Of a stretch of 7,006 nucleotides of DNA, positions 1-6,428 are shown one piece after another. Origin of the DNA: an uncultured bacterium (GTDB lineage Bacteria; Patescibacteriota; Dojkabacteria; SC72); the NCBI GenBank assembly GCA_938015795.1, contig CALLXA010000057.1, forward strand, positions 1-7,006, in the 5' to 3' direction. The notes under the pieces were generated by a model, which did not search any database, was not told the DNA's origin, and saw nothing but the letters and a program-made list of their open reading frames with translations. Each line of letters begins with the position of its first letter. Position 1 is the stretch's first letter. Position numbers and translations under genes: made by a program.

Positions 1-12
1 AACAGCTTACTT

Positions 13-1167
13 TTAAACAATACCTTCAGCTTCTAATTTTTGCAAGTCTATATAAAAATCATACAATATCTGACCCAAAACCAAAATAGGTACAGCTACA
101 AGAGCACCCCATACACCAAACAATATTAAAAATATTATCGCTCCTAACATAACTACAACAGGTCTAATACCAACAGCATTTCCCATTACCTTTGGAATTA
201 ACAAATTGTTTTCAATTTGTTGATAGATAACAAAAACAATCAATACAATGATAGCTTTGATAGGGCCTAACACAACAAAAGCAATTAAAGCTGCTGGTAT
301 TGCAGCCAATGTTGGACCTATACTTGGAACTGAATCAAATAGTGCAATAATTACTCCCAAAGGCAATGCAAATGGAACACCCATTATTGCTAAGAAAACT
401 CCCAAAACTAGACCTGCAATACTACTTATGGTAGCTTGTCCCAACATCCAACTTCCAAGTTTATTTTCGGTATCCAAAACCAATTTTTTTACTCTAGATC
501 TTTTTTCATCAGAAGGAATATTTACCAACAAAATGTCTAAAAGAGAATCATGTTCCCACAAAAGATATATTGAGAAAACAATAGCTGTAACCAACATCGT
601 TATACTTCCAAAAGCTCCAGAAAGTACACCTGCAATATTTTTAAAATTGTTTGTTGTCGTTATCTCTTTCAAGAAATTTGCTATCATTTCTGTAATCCAT
701 TGAGTATTAATGCTAAAACTACCGATCTTAATATTTTTAATTAAATTTGCAATATCCTCTGCCCACTTTGGTAAAGTATTAACTAAACCTCCAAATTGAT
801 CTACAAACGGTATTAAAACAGCAGATGCTAAACCTAGCATCAAAACAATAACAAATGTATATGCCAAAGTTAAAGCCCAACCTTTTGAGATATTTTTCCT
901 TATCAACCAATATACGACAGGTTTAGCTGCAGACATAATTACAAAGGATACAAAAACAAAAAGAGCTATAGATATTAATTGTTTTCCAAAAAATACCATA
1001 GCTAATATCAAAACAATGAAAAGCATTGTATTCAAACCTAAATCAATTTCAACTATTTTTTTGTTCTGATCTCTTCTATCTGTATTACTTTGCAATATTT
1101 CAATTACTTCACTTTTTTTCTCATCCATTTTCATATCCTTATCTTTTACTGAAAATATTTTAGACAT
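13..1167 (-). CDS. AI-2E family (PerM/YdiK-like) transporter
   Basis: This is a polytopic membrane protein of 384 residues, the usual length for the AI-2E/PerM family. Members are proposed exporters or ion-coupled carriers; the true substrate is unknown here. A charged cytoplasmic N-terminus (about 1-43) precedes paired membrane segments at about 45-80 and 97-120. An amphipathic region follows (about 123-175), then a segment at about 180-203, and the family's conserved C-terminal block. Visible signatures are LGSWMLGQ (237-244), the loop DSVPSIGP (278-285) between hydrophobic segments, and IENNLLIPKVMG (318-329) followed by hydrophobic helices to about 370. It lies 17 nt downstream of the YibE/F gene on the same strand and is probably co-transcribed. 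The ATG at 1167 has no clear ribosome site. An internal ATG at 1128 (Met14) has AAGGA seven nucleotides upstream and could be the true start. Family assignment is firm; substrate is not inferable. Confidence 0.9.
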   Translation of the reverse strand: MSKIFSVKDKDMKMDEKKSEVIEILQSNTDRRDQNKKIVEIDLGLNTMLFIVLILAMVFFGKQLISIALFVFVSFVIMSAAKPVVYWLIRKNISKGWALTLAYTFVIVLMLGLASAVLIPFVDQFGGLVNTLPKWAEDIANLIKNIKIGSFSINTQWITEMIANFLKEITTTNNFKNIAGVLSGAFGSITMLVTAIVFSIYLLWEHDSLLDILLVNIPSDEKRSRVKKLVLDTENKLGSWMLGQATISSIAGLVLGVFLAIMGVPFALPLGVIIALFDSVPSIGPTLAAIPAALIAFVVLGPIKAIIVLIVFVIYQQIENNLLIPKVMGNAVGIRPVVVMLGAIIFLILFGVWGALVAVPILVLGQILYDFYIDLQKLEAEGIV

Positions 1168-1184
1168 ATTCTTTCACATAAAAA

Positions 1185-2291
1185 TTATCTATCATTATTA
1201 TACCTTTTTTGTAAATTTCTATCACCTAAAAGTATTATAGAACCCATGAAAGTAGTTAGAGGTACTATTAATACAAGCCCTATACTTGCAACTAAGGTTC
1301 TTACTATTTCTTCAGATATGTAATCCAAATTTATCAAACTGATAATCCCTGGATTATTTATCGAAAGAATAACTACCAAACTCAAACTCGATCCAGCATA
1401 GGCGATAAACAGAGTATTAACCATTGATGCTATATGATCTTTACCAATATTCATACTTTTTCTAAATAGATCTACACTATTGATATTCTTGTTAGTAGAG
1501 ATAAGTTCTTGCATAGATGCTACCTGACCAATTGTTACATCATCTAAGACACCTACAACTCCCAATACAATACTGAATAGCAATATATCAAACAGCTTTA
1601 TATTTCCAGATAGTTGTTCATAAAGCATATTTGAGTTTTCTTCTCCAACGCCATTTAAATGTAAAGCTTTAAGTACAATATACCCCAATATGAATACAAA
1701 TATCACACCAATAAACATAGAGAGTAGGGCTATGCTTGTTTTTTTGTTAAAACCATGAGAGAGGTAAGAAGATAGTAATATCACAAAGACACTTACACTC
1801 GCCACAAAAAATATACTCATACCATTAACGATCATAGGTATTGTAAATGCATATATGACAAGGATAGTTAAGATCAATCCCAACGTTGCTCCCAATCCTT
1901 TTTTTCCATTTACTAAAAATATTGTAAATATGAAAAACAGAAACAAGAAGACAATCTCACTCTCTCTTGAATACCCCTCTATATTCCAAGAGTAATTACC
2001 CTCAACATCTTTAGAATATGAGGCATATATTTTAGATCCATCAGAAAATACAGCTTCCTCATTATTAAATATAGATACTTTTGTCTGAACCTTTTTCTCA
2101 CCAAATTCTTCATCTAGTATCTGTATTTCATAGATAACACATTGGTAATCCTCTAATAAAAGATCATCTCCACATTCAACAATTTCATGAGATAAAACCT
2201 TCGCTTTGTATGTATCTTCTTCAATCGCAAAGACTTTTAAAGGTAATAATAAGAAAAGTAAAAGAAATAATATAATTTTGATTTTCTTCAT
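1185..2291 (-). CDS. YibE/F family membrane protein
   Basis: This 368-residue protein matches the YibE/F family, integral membrane proteins of unproven function. It opens with a signal-like segment (1-22, lysines then a leucine-rich core ending near VFA). An extracytoplasmic domain of about 90 residues follows and holds two cysteines (40, 51) that could form a disulfide. From about 112 onward there are seven or eight hydrophobic segments. Family signatures are SHGFNKKTSIAL (178-189), GVLDDVTIGQVASMQEL (247-263), and DHIASMVNTLFIAYAGSSL (285-303). The open frame extends upstream to a TTG at 2327, but that would start inside a terminator. The ATG at 2291 gives a proper signal segment and fits the promoter, so it is preferred. 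There is no Shine-Dalgarno sequence. It is the first gene of a unit with the AI-2E transporter. Whether it moves an ion or another solute cannot be told. Confidence 0.88.
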   Translation of the reverse strand: MKKIKIILFLLLFLLLPLKVFAIEEDTYKAKVLSHEIVECGDDLLLEDYQCVIYEIQILDEEFGEKKVQTKVSIFNNEEAVFSDGSKIYASYSKDVEGNYSWNIEGYSRESEIVFLFLFFIFTIFLVNGKKGLGATLGLILTILVIYAFTIPMIVNGMSIFFVASVSVFVILLSSYLSHGFNKKTSIALLSMFIGVIFVFILGYIVLKALHLNGVGEENSNMLYEQLSGNIKLFDILLFSIVLGVVGVLDDVTIGQVASMQELISTNKNINSVDLFRKSMNIGKDHIASMVNTLFIAYAGSSLSLVVILSINNPGIISLINLDYISEEIVRTLVASIGLVLIVPLTTFMGSIILLGDRNLQKRYNNDR

Positions 2292-2298
2292 ACTAATG

Positions 2299-2327
2299 AT
2301 AGTAACATTGATAAAGAACAATTTCAA
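2299..2327 (-). promoter_or_regulatory. Promoter of the YibE/F-transporter unit, predicted leaderless
   Basis: On the minus strand a -35 box TTGAAA (2327-2322, five of six consensus bases) is followed by a 17-nt spacer and a -10 box TACTAT (2304-2299). A TG one base upstream of the -10 makes it an extended -10 type. Only seven bases separate the -10 from the ATG at 2291, so transcription should begin at or next to the start codon. The -35 box overlaps the tail of the preceding gene's terminator. This is a prediction from motif and spacing only. Confidence 0.6.
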
Positions 2328-2355
2328 AAAGACCCCTGTTGAAAGGGGTCTTTAA
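2326..2355 (-). terminator. Intrinsic terminator of the Ig-domain gene
   Basis: A 10-bp perfect hairpin stem (AAAGACCCCT pairing with AGGGGTCTTT, plus-strand 2328-2337 and 2344-2353) has a 6-nt loop. On the minus strand it runs into a short U tract that continues two bases beyond the stem. It lies about 20 nt after the stop codon of the Ig-like membrane protein gene (2375) and upstream of YibE/F, so it should separate the two into different transcripts. The U tract is short, so some read-through is possible. Confidence 0.85.
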
Positions 2356-2374
2356 GAAAATCTAATTAAGATTT

Positions 2375-3313
2375 TTAAGCGTTTTGTTTTTTGGAAACAT
2401 AAACACCACTAGCAATAAATCCAAAGATTGATAGTAATCCGAAGATCATCATCAAACGATTTCCTAACAACATGTCCTGTGCTTCAGATAGACTACCAGC
2501 AGCTACAGGTAGATCAGATCCATCTACTACAGCATCTCCATTAACACTACCACCAACTGTATATGTAACTTTTACTTTTTCATCAACTTTTGCAATATTA
2601 CCTGCAGTATCTTTAATCTCTAGATTAAATACATTAGGACCTTCTTCTAATCCAATTTTAGCGATTTTAAAATCACCATTCTCGTCTGTAGAACTAGTAT
2701 AGCTATCTACACCTCTTTTCAAGAAAACCTCCGCATATGGTTCACTTTTTCCAACTATCGTAAATGTTTCAGTACCAACTTCTCCTTTGTAATCAACACT
2801 TACAAGTTCAGGTGCGGTCCAATCAACTTCGATTAACTCACTGGATGATTGAGCACTCATAACTCTTTTTGGAAAACCTTTCACACCAGCTACAGAGAAA
2901 GCATATTTACCTTCTGATTCAACTCCATATGTATATTCAAAAGATCCATCTTTTGACACCTTTATTAAATCAACTTCATTACCATCAACATATACATATA
3001 CTTGATCGTAATCATCTGCATTACCTTTCAATACAATTTCTTTACTGTTAGTTAAACTTTTTTCACTAAGAATAGATGGTGACTCTAAAGATCCATCAAA
3101 TTCTGGATTTTCCCTATATTTAATATATGAGAAAATACCAAGACCTACTAATACAACTCCTAAAACTATGAATATTGTACCTACGACTCTAGATACTTGC
3201 TCTTGATCTTGTGGCTTCTTAACTTCTACTTTAGAAACCATATTATCTTCTTTTTTAGAAGTAAATTCTTGTGGTGCAGTTTGTTGAGAAGATTTAGACA
3301 TTTTCTTTGCCAT
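2375..3313 (-). CDS. Membrane-anchored surface protein with two Ig-like domains
   Basis: The 312-residue product has a charged, Ser/Gln/Lys-rich cytoplasmic head (1-42), a membrane segment (about 43-63), two beta-rich Ig-like repeats (about 78-165 and 168-251), a short linker, a second hydrophobic segment (about 287-306) and a KKQNA tail. The second repeat has the bacterial Ig pattern: APELVSV opening, IVGKSEPYAEVFL, DENGDFKI, and the closing DTAGN. The linker contains LPVAAG (268-273), loosely like a sortase signal. With the C-terminal hydrophobic stretch and basic tail, it hints at, but does not prove, sorting by the divergent sortase next door. No catalytic motif is visible, so a structural, adhesive or envelope role is inferred. 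An in-frame TAG sits directly before the ATG at 3313, making it the most upstream start; Met5 is an alternative. AAAGGAG lies about 30 nt upstream, too far for normal ribosome binding. The gene ends in its own terminator. Confidence 0.82.
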   Translation of the reverse strand: MAKKMSKSSQQTAPQEFTSKKEDNMVSKVEVKKPQDQEQVSRVVGTIFIVLGVVLVGLGIFSYIKYRENPEFDGSLESPSILSEKSLTNSKEIVLKGNADDYDQVYVYVDGNEVDLIKVSKDGSFEYTYGVESEGKYAFSVAGVKGFPKRVMSAQSSSELIEVDWTAPELVSVDYKGEVGTETFTIVGKSEPYAEVFLKRGVDSYTSSTDENGDFKIAKIGLEEGPNVFNLEIKDTAGNIAKVDEKVKVTYTVGGSVNGDAVVDGSDLPVAAGSLSEAQDMLLGNRLMMIFGLLSIFGFIASGVYVSKKQNA

Positions 3314-3353
3314 CTAAACCCATATTAAAATTTATATACTTATCTCCTTTAGG

Positions 3354-3359
3354 ATAATA
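3354..3359 (-). promoter_or_regulatory. Possible -10 box for the Ig-domain gene
   Basis: A TATTAT hexamer reads on the minus strand (five of six consensus bases), directly preceded by TTTG. A start about seven bases on would give a leader of roughly 33 nt. There is no good -35 box at 17 nt; the best candidate, TTGCAT, is only 14 nt away. A second possible -10 (TATAAA) lies nearer the gene, so the exact promoter is uncertain. Confidence 0.3.
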
Positions 3360-3362
3360 CAA

Positions 3363-3372
3363 AGATTAATCT
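3363..3372. other. 10-bp palindrome between divergent promoters
   Basis: AGATTAATCT is a perfect inverted repeat in the 100-nt gap between the Ig-protein gene and the sortase gene, near the -35 regions of both predicted promoters. It could be an operator for coordinated control, but in such AT-rich DNA a 10-bp palindrome may arise by chance. No regulator is encoded nearby. Confidence 0.2.
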
Positions 3373-3373
3373 A

Positions 3374-3402
3374 ATGCAAATATTTTCAAACATTTGTATA
3401 AT
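3374..3402 (+). promoter_or_regulatory. Sortase promoter, predicted near-leaderless transcript
   Basis: A perfect -10 box TATAAT (3397-3402) lies 11 nt before the sortase ATG. The hexamer 17 nt upstream (ATGCAA, 3374-3379) is a weak -35 with three consensus matches. A TTTG tract abuts the -10. Initiation about seven bases after the -10 would leave a leader of about five nucleotides, with no room for a ribosome binding site. Confidence 0.55.
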
Positions 3403-3413
3403 AGCTGAACAAT

Positions 3414-4097
3414 ATGAAAAAAATATCCAAATCAATAATAACACTCTTAATAATACTATCTATTCTTTCACCCGCGATATATTTTTTAATATATCCACAA
3501 TATTCTGATCTCAAAATTAAATTTGAACAAATAAATATTGAAAGAATTTCAAAAGATATTACACTTGGATTTCTCACAACAATATCTCCCTACAAAACAA
3601 GCTATGAGAAAGTTCTAGGAGCACAAACAATAGAGGAATCATTACAAAAAGAAAATATTGTTTTAGAAAAGAAGATTCTTGAAGAACTTAATATGGAGAT
3701 AATAATAAAAAGTTTGAATATTAAGGGAAATATTTTTCAAGGTAAAGATTCACAAACCATGAATTTAGGTTTTTGGCACTATCCAATATCACAATATCCA
3801 GGAGAAAAAGGTAATTCTGTAATAATAGGGCATAGATTTCAAAACATACCACCAAAGACTGATACTTTTTACAATTTAGATAAGGTCAAAATAGGTGATG
3901 AAATAATTGTTCAACATAAAGAAGGGGAATACAAATACATCGTAATAGATTCACAGGTAATAGATCCTAATGATCTATCTGTTCTTGGTAAAACAGATGA
4001 TTACAGATTAACCTTAATAACTTGTACTCCGTTATGGACATCTGAAAAAAGGCTTGTCATTACTGCTAAACTAGACAAATTATACAAAAAAGTATAG
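3414..4097 (+). CDS. Sortase (LPXTG-type cysteine transpeptidase)
   Basis: Sortases are membrane-anchored transpeptidases that cut a C-terminal sorting signal and attach surface proteins to the envelope or to each other. This 227-residue protein has an N-terminal signal anchor (about 8-27), a linker, and a C-terminal sortase barrel (about 90-222). The catalytic set is complete: His140 in VIIGHRF, Cys204 in TLITCTP, and Arg213 in EKRLVI. GFWHYPISQYPGEKGN (119-134) just before the histidine block is also typical. The TLITCTP context looks closer to the class D/E-like single housekeeping enzymes than to pilin-polymerising class C, but the class is not certain. It is transcribed divergently from the Ig-domain surface protein, a plausible substrate. 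Trigger factor follows after 37 nt with no terminator seen, so read-through is possible. The ATG at 3414 lacks a Shine-Dalgarno site. Confidence 0.92.
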   Translation: MKKISKSIITLLIILSILSPAIYFLIYPQYSDLKIKFEQINIERISKDITLGFLTTISPYKTSYEKVLGAQTIEESLQKENIVLEKKILEELNMEIIIKSLNIKGNIFQGKDSQTMNLGFWHYPISQYPGEKGNSVIIGHRFQNIPPKTDTFYNLDKVKIGDEIIVQHKEGEYKYIVIDSQVIDPNDLSVLGKTDDYRLTLITCTPLWTSEKRLVITAKLDKLYKKV

Positions 4098-4134
4098 AAT
4101 TCTTTTACATATTTCAAATTAAAAAAACATTTCC

Positions 4135-5169
4135 ATGAATCAAACATATGAGAGAAAAGATATAGATAAAAGCACGATTGAATTTAAGATTACTATCCCT
4201 TCAGACAATTTTGAGAAATCCTACAAAGCTATCTTAAAAGATCAGTTGAAAGATACAGAGATGAAAGGTTTTAGAAAAGGCAAACTTCCAGAAGACATTA
4301 TTGGTCAACCTGTTAAACAGAGCATTAGATTTGAAACATTCGACAAATTAGCACCATTCTACATTCAAACTGCTTTAACAAAAGAAAATGTCACACCTAT
4401 TGCTCCTCCTGAGTACAAAGATCTTCCTAAATTAGATATGGGTAAAGATATTGAATTTACAATCAATATCACAGTTATGCCTGAATTTAAGTTGGGAAAT
4501 CTTAAGAAGATTAAGATAAAGAAAGAGAGTTTGAAAATAGAAGACAAAGAGTTAGAAGATACACTAAGTGAGTTAAAGAAATCACAAAAGACAGAGGTCA
4601 AAGAGATTAATGATGATTGGACAAAAGAAGTTACAAAGATATTGGGTTTGAAAGATATTAATTCTTTAGAGGATTTTAAAAATTACATTAAAAACGCATT
4701 ACTAGAGCAGAAAGAGCATATGATAATGCACAGGAATCAGGAAGACGCTTTAAAGCAAGCGATTGTACCTTCTAATATTGTTATTCCTGAAGCTGCAATT
4801 AAATATGAAGCTCAAGAGAGAGAAAGATCTTTTAACAATGAAATGAAACAGAGAGGTGTTAAGGTTGAAGATTTTATAAAAGCAAATAATACAACTATAG
4901 AAGAAATGAGAAAACTTTGGGAACAGGATTCTAAAGAAGCTATTGAAGCTGATGTATTCCTATCTCTATACATGAAAGATAGAAATATAGTTGTTAGTGA
5001 TGATGATGTTAAAGCTAAGATTGATAATATAAAGAAATCAGCTCCTGAGAATATGGATATGTCTGTATATGATAATCCTGATTGGGTTGCATATGTCAAG
5101 AGAGTAGAAGAGAAAGAGAAAACTTTTGAGGCTTTTACAAAAGAAATTGGTTTAGAACATAAGGATTAA
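4135..5169 (+). CDS. tig: Trigger factor lacking the PPIase domain
   Basis: Trigger factor is the ribosome-bound chaperone that shields nascent chains at the tunnel exit. The N-terminal ribosome-binding domain (about 1-115) carries the signature loop GFRKGKLP (45-52). The segment EFKLGNLKKIKIKK and the helix ending TLSELKKSQ (143-151) match the linker that normally leads into the FKBP-type prolyl isomerase domain. Instead the protein continues at once into the start of the C-terminal helical domain (EVKEINDDWTKEVTKILGL, 154-172), then a family-typical IVIPEAAIKYEAQERE (215-230) and helices to the end. The product has 344 residues against about 430 in the standard protein, so about 95-100 residues are absent in one block. 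The reading frame is intact, so this is a domain-minus variant, not a pseudogene. No Shine-Dalgarno site is seen. clpP follows after 20 nt, suggesting co-transcription. Confidence 0.9.
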   Translation: MNQTYERKDIDKSTIEFKITIPSDNFEKSYKAILKDQLKDTEMKGFRKGKLPEDIIGQPVKQSIRFETFDKLAPFYIQTALTKENVTPIAPPEYKDLPKLDMGKDIEFTINITVMPEFKLGNLKKIKIKKESLKIEDKELEDTLSELKKSQKTEVKEINDDWTKEVTKILGLKDINSLEDFKNYIKNALLEQKEHMIMHRNQEDALKQAIVPSNIVIPEAAIKYEAQERERSFNNEMKQRGVKVEDFIKANNTTIEEMRKLWEQDSKEAIEADVFLSLYMKDRNIVVSDDDVKAKIDNIKKSAPENMDMSVYDNPDWVAYVKRVEEKEKTFEAFTKEIGLEHKD

Positions 5170-5189
5170 ATATTTAAATATATTTTAAT

Positions 5190-5771
5190 ATGTATTTAAT
5201 ACCAACAGTTATTGAAAAAGAAAGAGGTAATGAGAGAGCTTATGATATCTATTCTAGGTTATTAAAAGATAGGATAGTATTTGTTAGTGGTACTATTGAA
5301 ACAGAGATGGCAAATACAGTTATAGCTCAATTACTTTTCTTAGAGAAAGAGAATTCTGATGAGGATATTCAAATGTTTATCAATTCTCATGGTGGAGCTA
5401 TCACTGCTGGTATGGCGATTTTAGATACCATGAATTATATAAAGTGCGATATTTCAACCATTGCAGTTGGATTAGCTGCTTCAATGGGTACAATTTTGTT
5501 AACAAATGGTACCAAGGGTAAGAGGTTTGCATTACCTAATAGTAAAATTCATATTCATCAACCTTTGGGTGGAGTAGAGGGACAGGCTAGTGATATTGCT
5601 ATTGAGGCAGAAGAGATTATCAAAACTAGGGAGCATTTGTATAAGTTTTTGGCAAAACAAACTGGTCAACCTTTCAAGGTTATTGAAAAAGATTCTGATA
5701 GGGATAAGTATTTTACTGCTGATGAAGCTTTGAAATATGGTTTAATAGATAAGGTTCTTAAAAAGAGATAG
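5190..5771 (+). CDS. clpP: ATP-dependent Clp protease proteolytic subunit
   Basis: ClpP is the serine peptidase that forms double heptameric rings and degrades substrates fed by a Clp ATPase (ClpX, ClpA or ClpC). The 193-residue length is standard. The catalytic triad is intact: Ser98 in GLAASMG, His123 in IHIHQPLGG, and Asp172 in KDSDRDKYF, aligned with the known Asp of the family. The oxyanion strand INSHGGAITAG (64-74) and the handle-helix region after GGVEGQASDI (127-136) are recognisable. The N-terminus begins MYLIPTVIE, close to the mature form with little or no propeptide. It sits 20 nt after trigger factor, the common tig-clpP order, but clpX does not follow; the next gene is on the opposite strand with a 2-nt gap. 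The ATG at 5190 has no Shine-Dalgarno sequence, only an AT-rich spacer, so translation may depend on the upstream gene. Confidence 0.96.
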   Translation: MYLIPTVIEKERGNERAYDIYSRLLKDRIVFVSGTIETEMANTVIAQLLFLEKENSDEDIQMFINSHGGAITAGMAILDTMNYIKCDISTIAVGLAASMGTILLTNGTKGKRFALPNSKIHIHQPLGGVEGQASDIAIEAEEIIKTREHLYKFLAKQTGQPFKVIEKDSDRDKYFTADEALKYGLIDKVLKKR

Positions 5772-5773
5772 AT

Positions 5774-6247
5774 TTACTTAGTATATGTACAAGCTAATAG
5801 GTAATATTCATCACCTTCTTCTCCCCAAAAATGTTCTCCTTCTGGATTTATTCTTTCTATATATAATTGATCTTCATCATTAACAATATCCCAAAAGGCT
5901 TCTCTATTAGGTTTGGATACATATTGAGGATATTCTCTTGATAAATATACTTGCATAATCCATGTGTTTGGATTTCTAATACTTTTTACTAATTCATGTA
6001 TATCAAGGATGTTTGATAATTCTGGTTGTTTATCTTTTATATTGTTTACACAGTCTCTTTTTTCTTCTGCTGTTTGACAGAAATCAATTTTTAAATCAGG
6101 ACAAGAAATTAATATTCTTTCCCATAGGTGTAAGAAATATAGATATGTAAAATCTTTTTTTCTCTGTGGGTCTTTTTTTAAACATGATGATATGTCTTCA
6201 AATCCTAGAACAGTGGTTTCTGTTTCAAAATTTCGAGATGTATACAT
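5774..6247 (-). CDS. Hypothetical protein, 157 residues, unrecognised
   Basis: I do not recognise this family. The product is soluble-looking, with no signal peptide or membrane segment. Its C-terminal half is acidic and aromatic-rich (WDIVNDEDQLYIERI, then HFWGEEGDEYYL at 139-150). A helical, mixed-charge middle (about 30-95) holds LHLWERIL (39-46). There are five cysteines (22, 49, 57, 66, 153) but no CxxC pair, so a standard zinc-finger or cluster-binding site is not evident. The frame is supported by an extended -10 promoter just upstream, an ATG start, and a stop that converges on clpP without overlap. It is transcribed divergently from the tRNA-Val gene. Codon and base use look like the neighbours. 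No function can be assigned; the reality of the gene is likelier than not, given its length and non-repetitive protein-like composition. Confidence 0.72.
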   Translation of the reverse strand: MYTSRNFETETTVLGFEDISSCLKKDPQRKKDFTYLYFLHLWERILISCPDLKIDFCQTAEEKRDCVNNIKDKQPELSNILDIHELVKSIRNPNTWIMQVYLSREYPQYVSKPNREAFWDIVNDEDQLYIERINPEGEHFWGEEGDEYYLLACTYTK

Positions 6248-6265
6248 ATATATTTGTCTTTTCGT

Positions 6266-6274
6266 ATTATATCA
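6266..6274 (-). promoter_or_regulatory. Extended -10 promoter of the 157-residue gene
   Basis: The minus strand reads TGATATAAT, a perfect extended -10 (TG, one base, TATAAT at 6271-6266). The hexamer 17 nt upstream (TTTTTA) is a poor -35, as often tolerated with an extended -10. The -10 ends 18 nt before the ATG at 6247, giving a leader of about 12 nt without a Shine-Dalgarno site. The promoter region interleaves with the divergent tRNA promoter. Confidence 0.6.
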
Positions 6275-6277
6275 CTG

Positions 6278-6306
6278 TTGATATAGATTAAAAAAAGGTT
6301 TAAAAT
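6278..6306 (+). promoter_or_regulatory. Promoter of tRNA-Val
   Basis: TTGATA (6278-6283, five of six consensus bases), a 17-nt spacer, and TAAAAT (6301-6306, five of six) form a strong sigma-70-type promoter. The expected start near 6313 would leave a short 5' leader of about nine bases before the tRNA, to be removed by RNase P. Confidence 0.7.
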
Positions 6307-6321
6307 ACACAGTTATTTTAA

Positions 6322-6398
6322 GGGCGATTAGCTCAGCTGGCTAGAGCATCACATTGACATTGTGGAGGTCACAAGTTCAAGTCTTGTATCGCCCACCA
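6322..6398 (+). tRNA. tRNA-Val (anticodon GAC)
   Basis: The full cloverleaf can be drawn. The acceptor stem GGGCGAT (6322-6328) pairs with ATCGCCC (6388-6394). The D-arm is GCTC/GAGC with a nine-base loop containing the invariant GG. The anticodon stem TCACA/TGTGG has one closing T-G wobble pair, with loop TTGACAT and anticodon GAC at 6356-6358. The variable loop is five bases. The T-arm ACAAG/CTTGT encloses TTCAAGT. Discriminator A and CCA (6396-6398) are encoded in the gene. Anticodon GAC reads the valine codons GUC and GUU. There is no intron. A short T run follows the CCA, but no hairpin terminator is seen. Confidence 0.97.
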
Positions 6399-6428
6399 TT
6401 TTCTCACTTAATAGTAAAACGTATTATG

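Noticed and set aside
248..703. Plus-strand open frame of 151 codons
   Set aside because: It lies wholly inside the AI-2E transporter gene on the other strand, and its product is low-complexity with no family features.
2292..2327. N-terminal extension of YibE/F from the TTG at 2327
   Set aside because: It would begin inside the terminator tail and upstream of the predicted transcription start, and would put 12 residues before a good signal segment.
2472..3051. Two plus-strand open frames (2472-2702 and 2869-3051)
   Set aside because: Both are antisense shadows of the Ig-domain gene. The second encodes a His/Leu/Gln-rich string typical of reverse reading of AT-rich code.
3294..3323. Nine-codon leader peptide overlapping the start of the Ig-domain gene
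   Set aside because: AAAGGAG is about 20 nt from its ATG, too far, and there is no attenuator hairpin or codon run. Chance overlap is likelier.
3386..3577. Minus-strand open frame of 63 codons
   Set aside because: It is antisense to the sortase and runs back across the divergent promoter region, with no supporting start signal.
4365..5099. Two minus-strand open frames inside trigger factor (4365-4601 and 4812-5099)
   Set aside because: They are Ser/Leu/Ile-rich shadows of a lysine- and glutamate-rich gene, without independent signals.
5170..5181. 12-bp palindrome ATATTTAAATAT between tig and clpP
   Set aside because: It consists only of A and T in an AT-only gap, so it carries little information. 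The weak hairpin has no T tract suited to termination.
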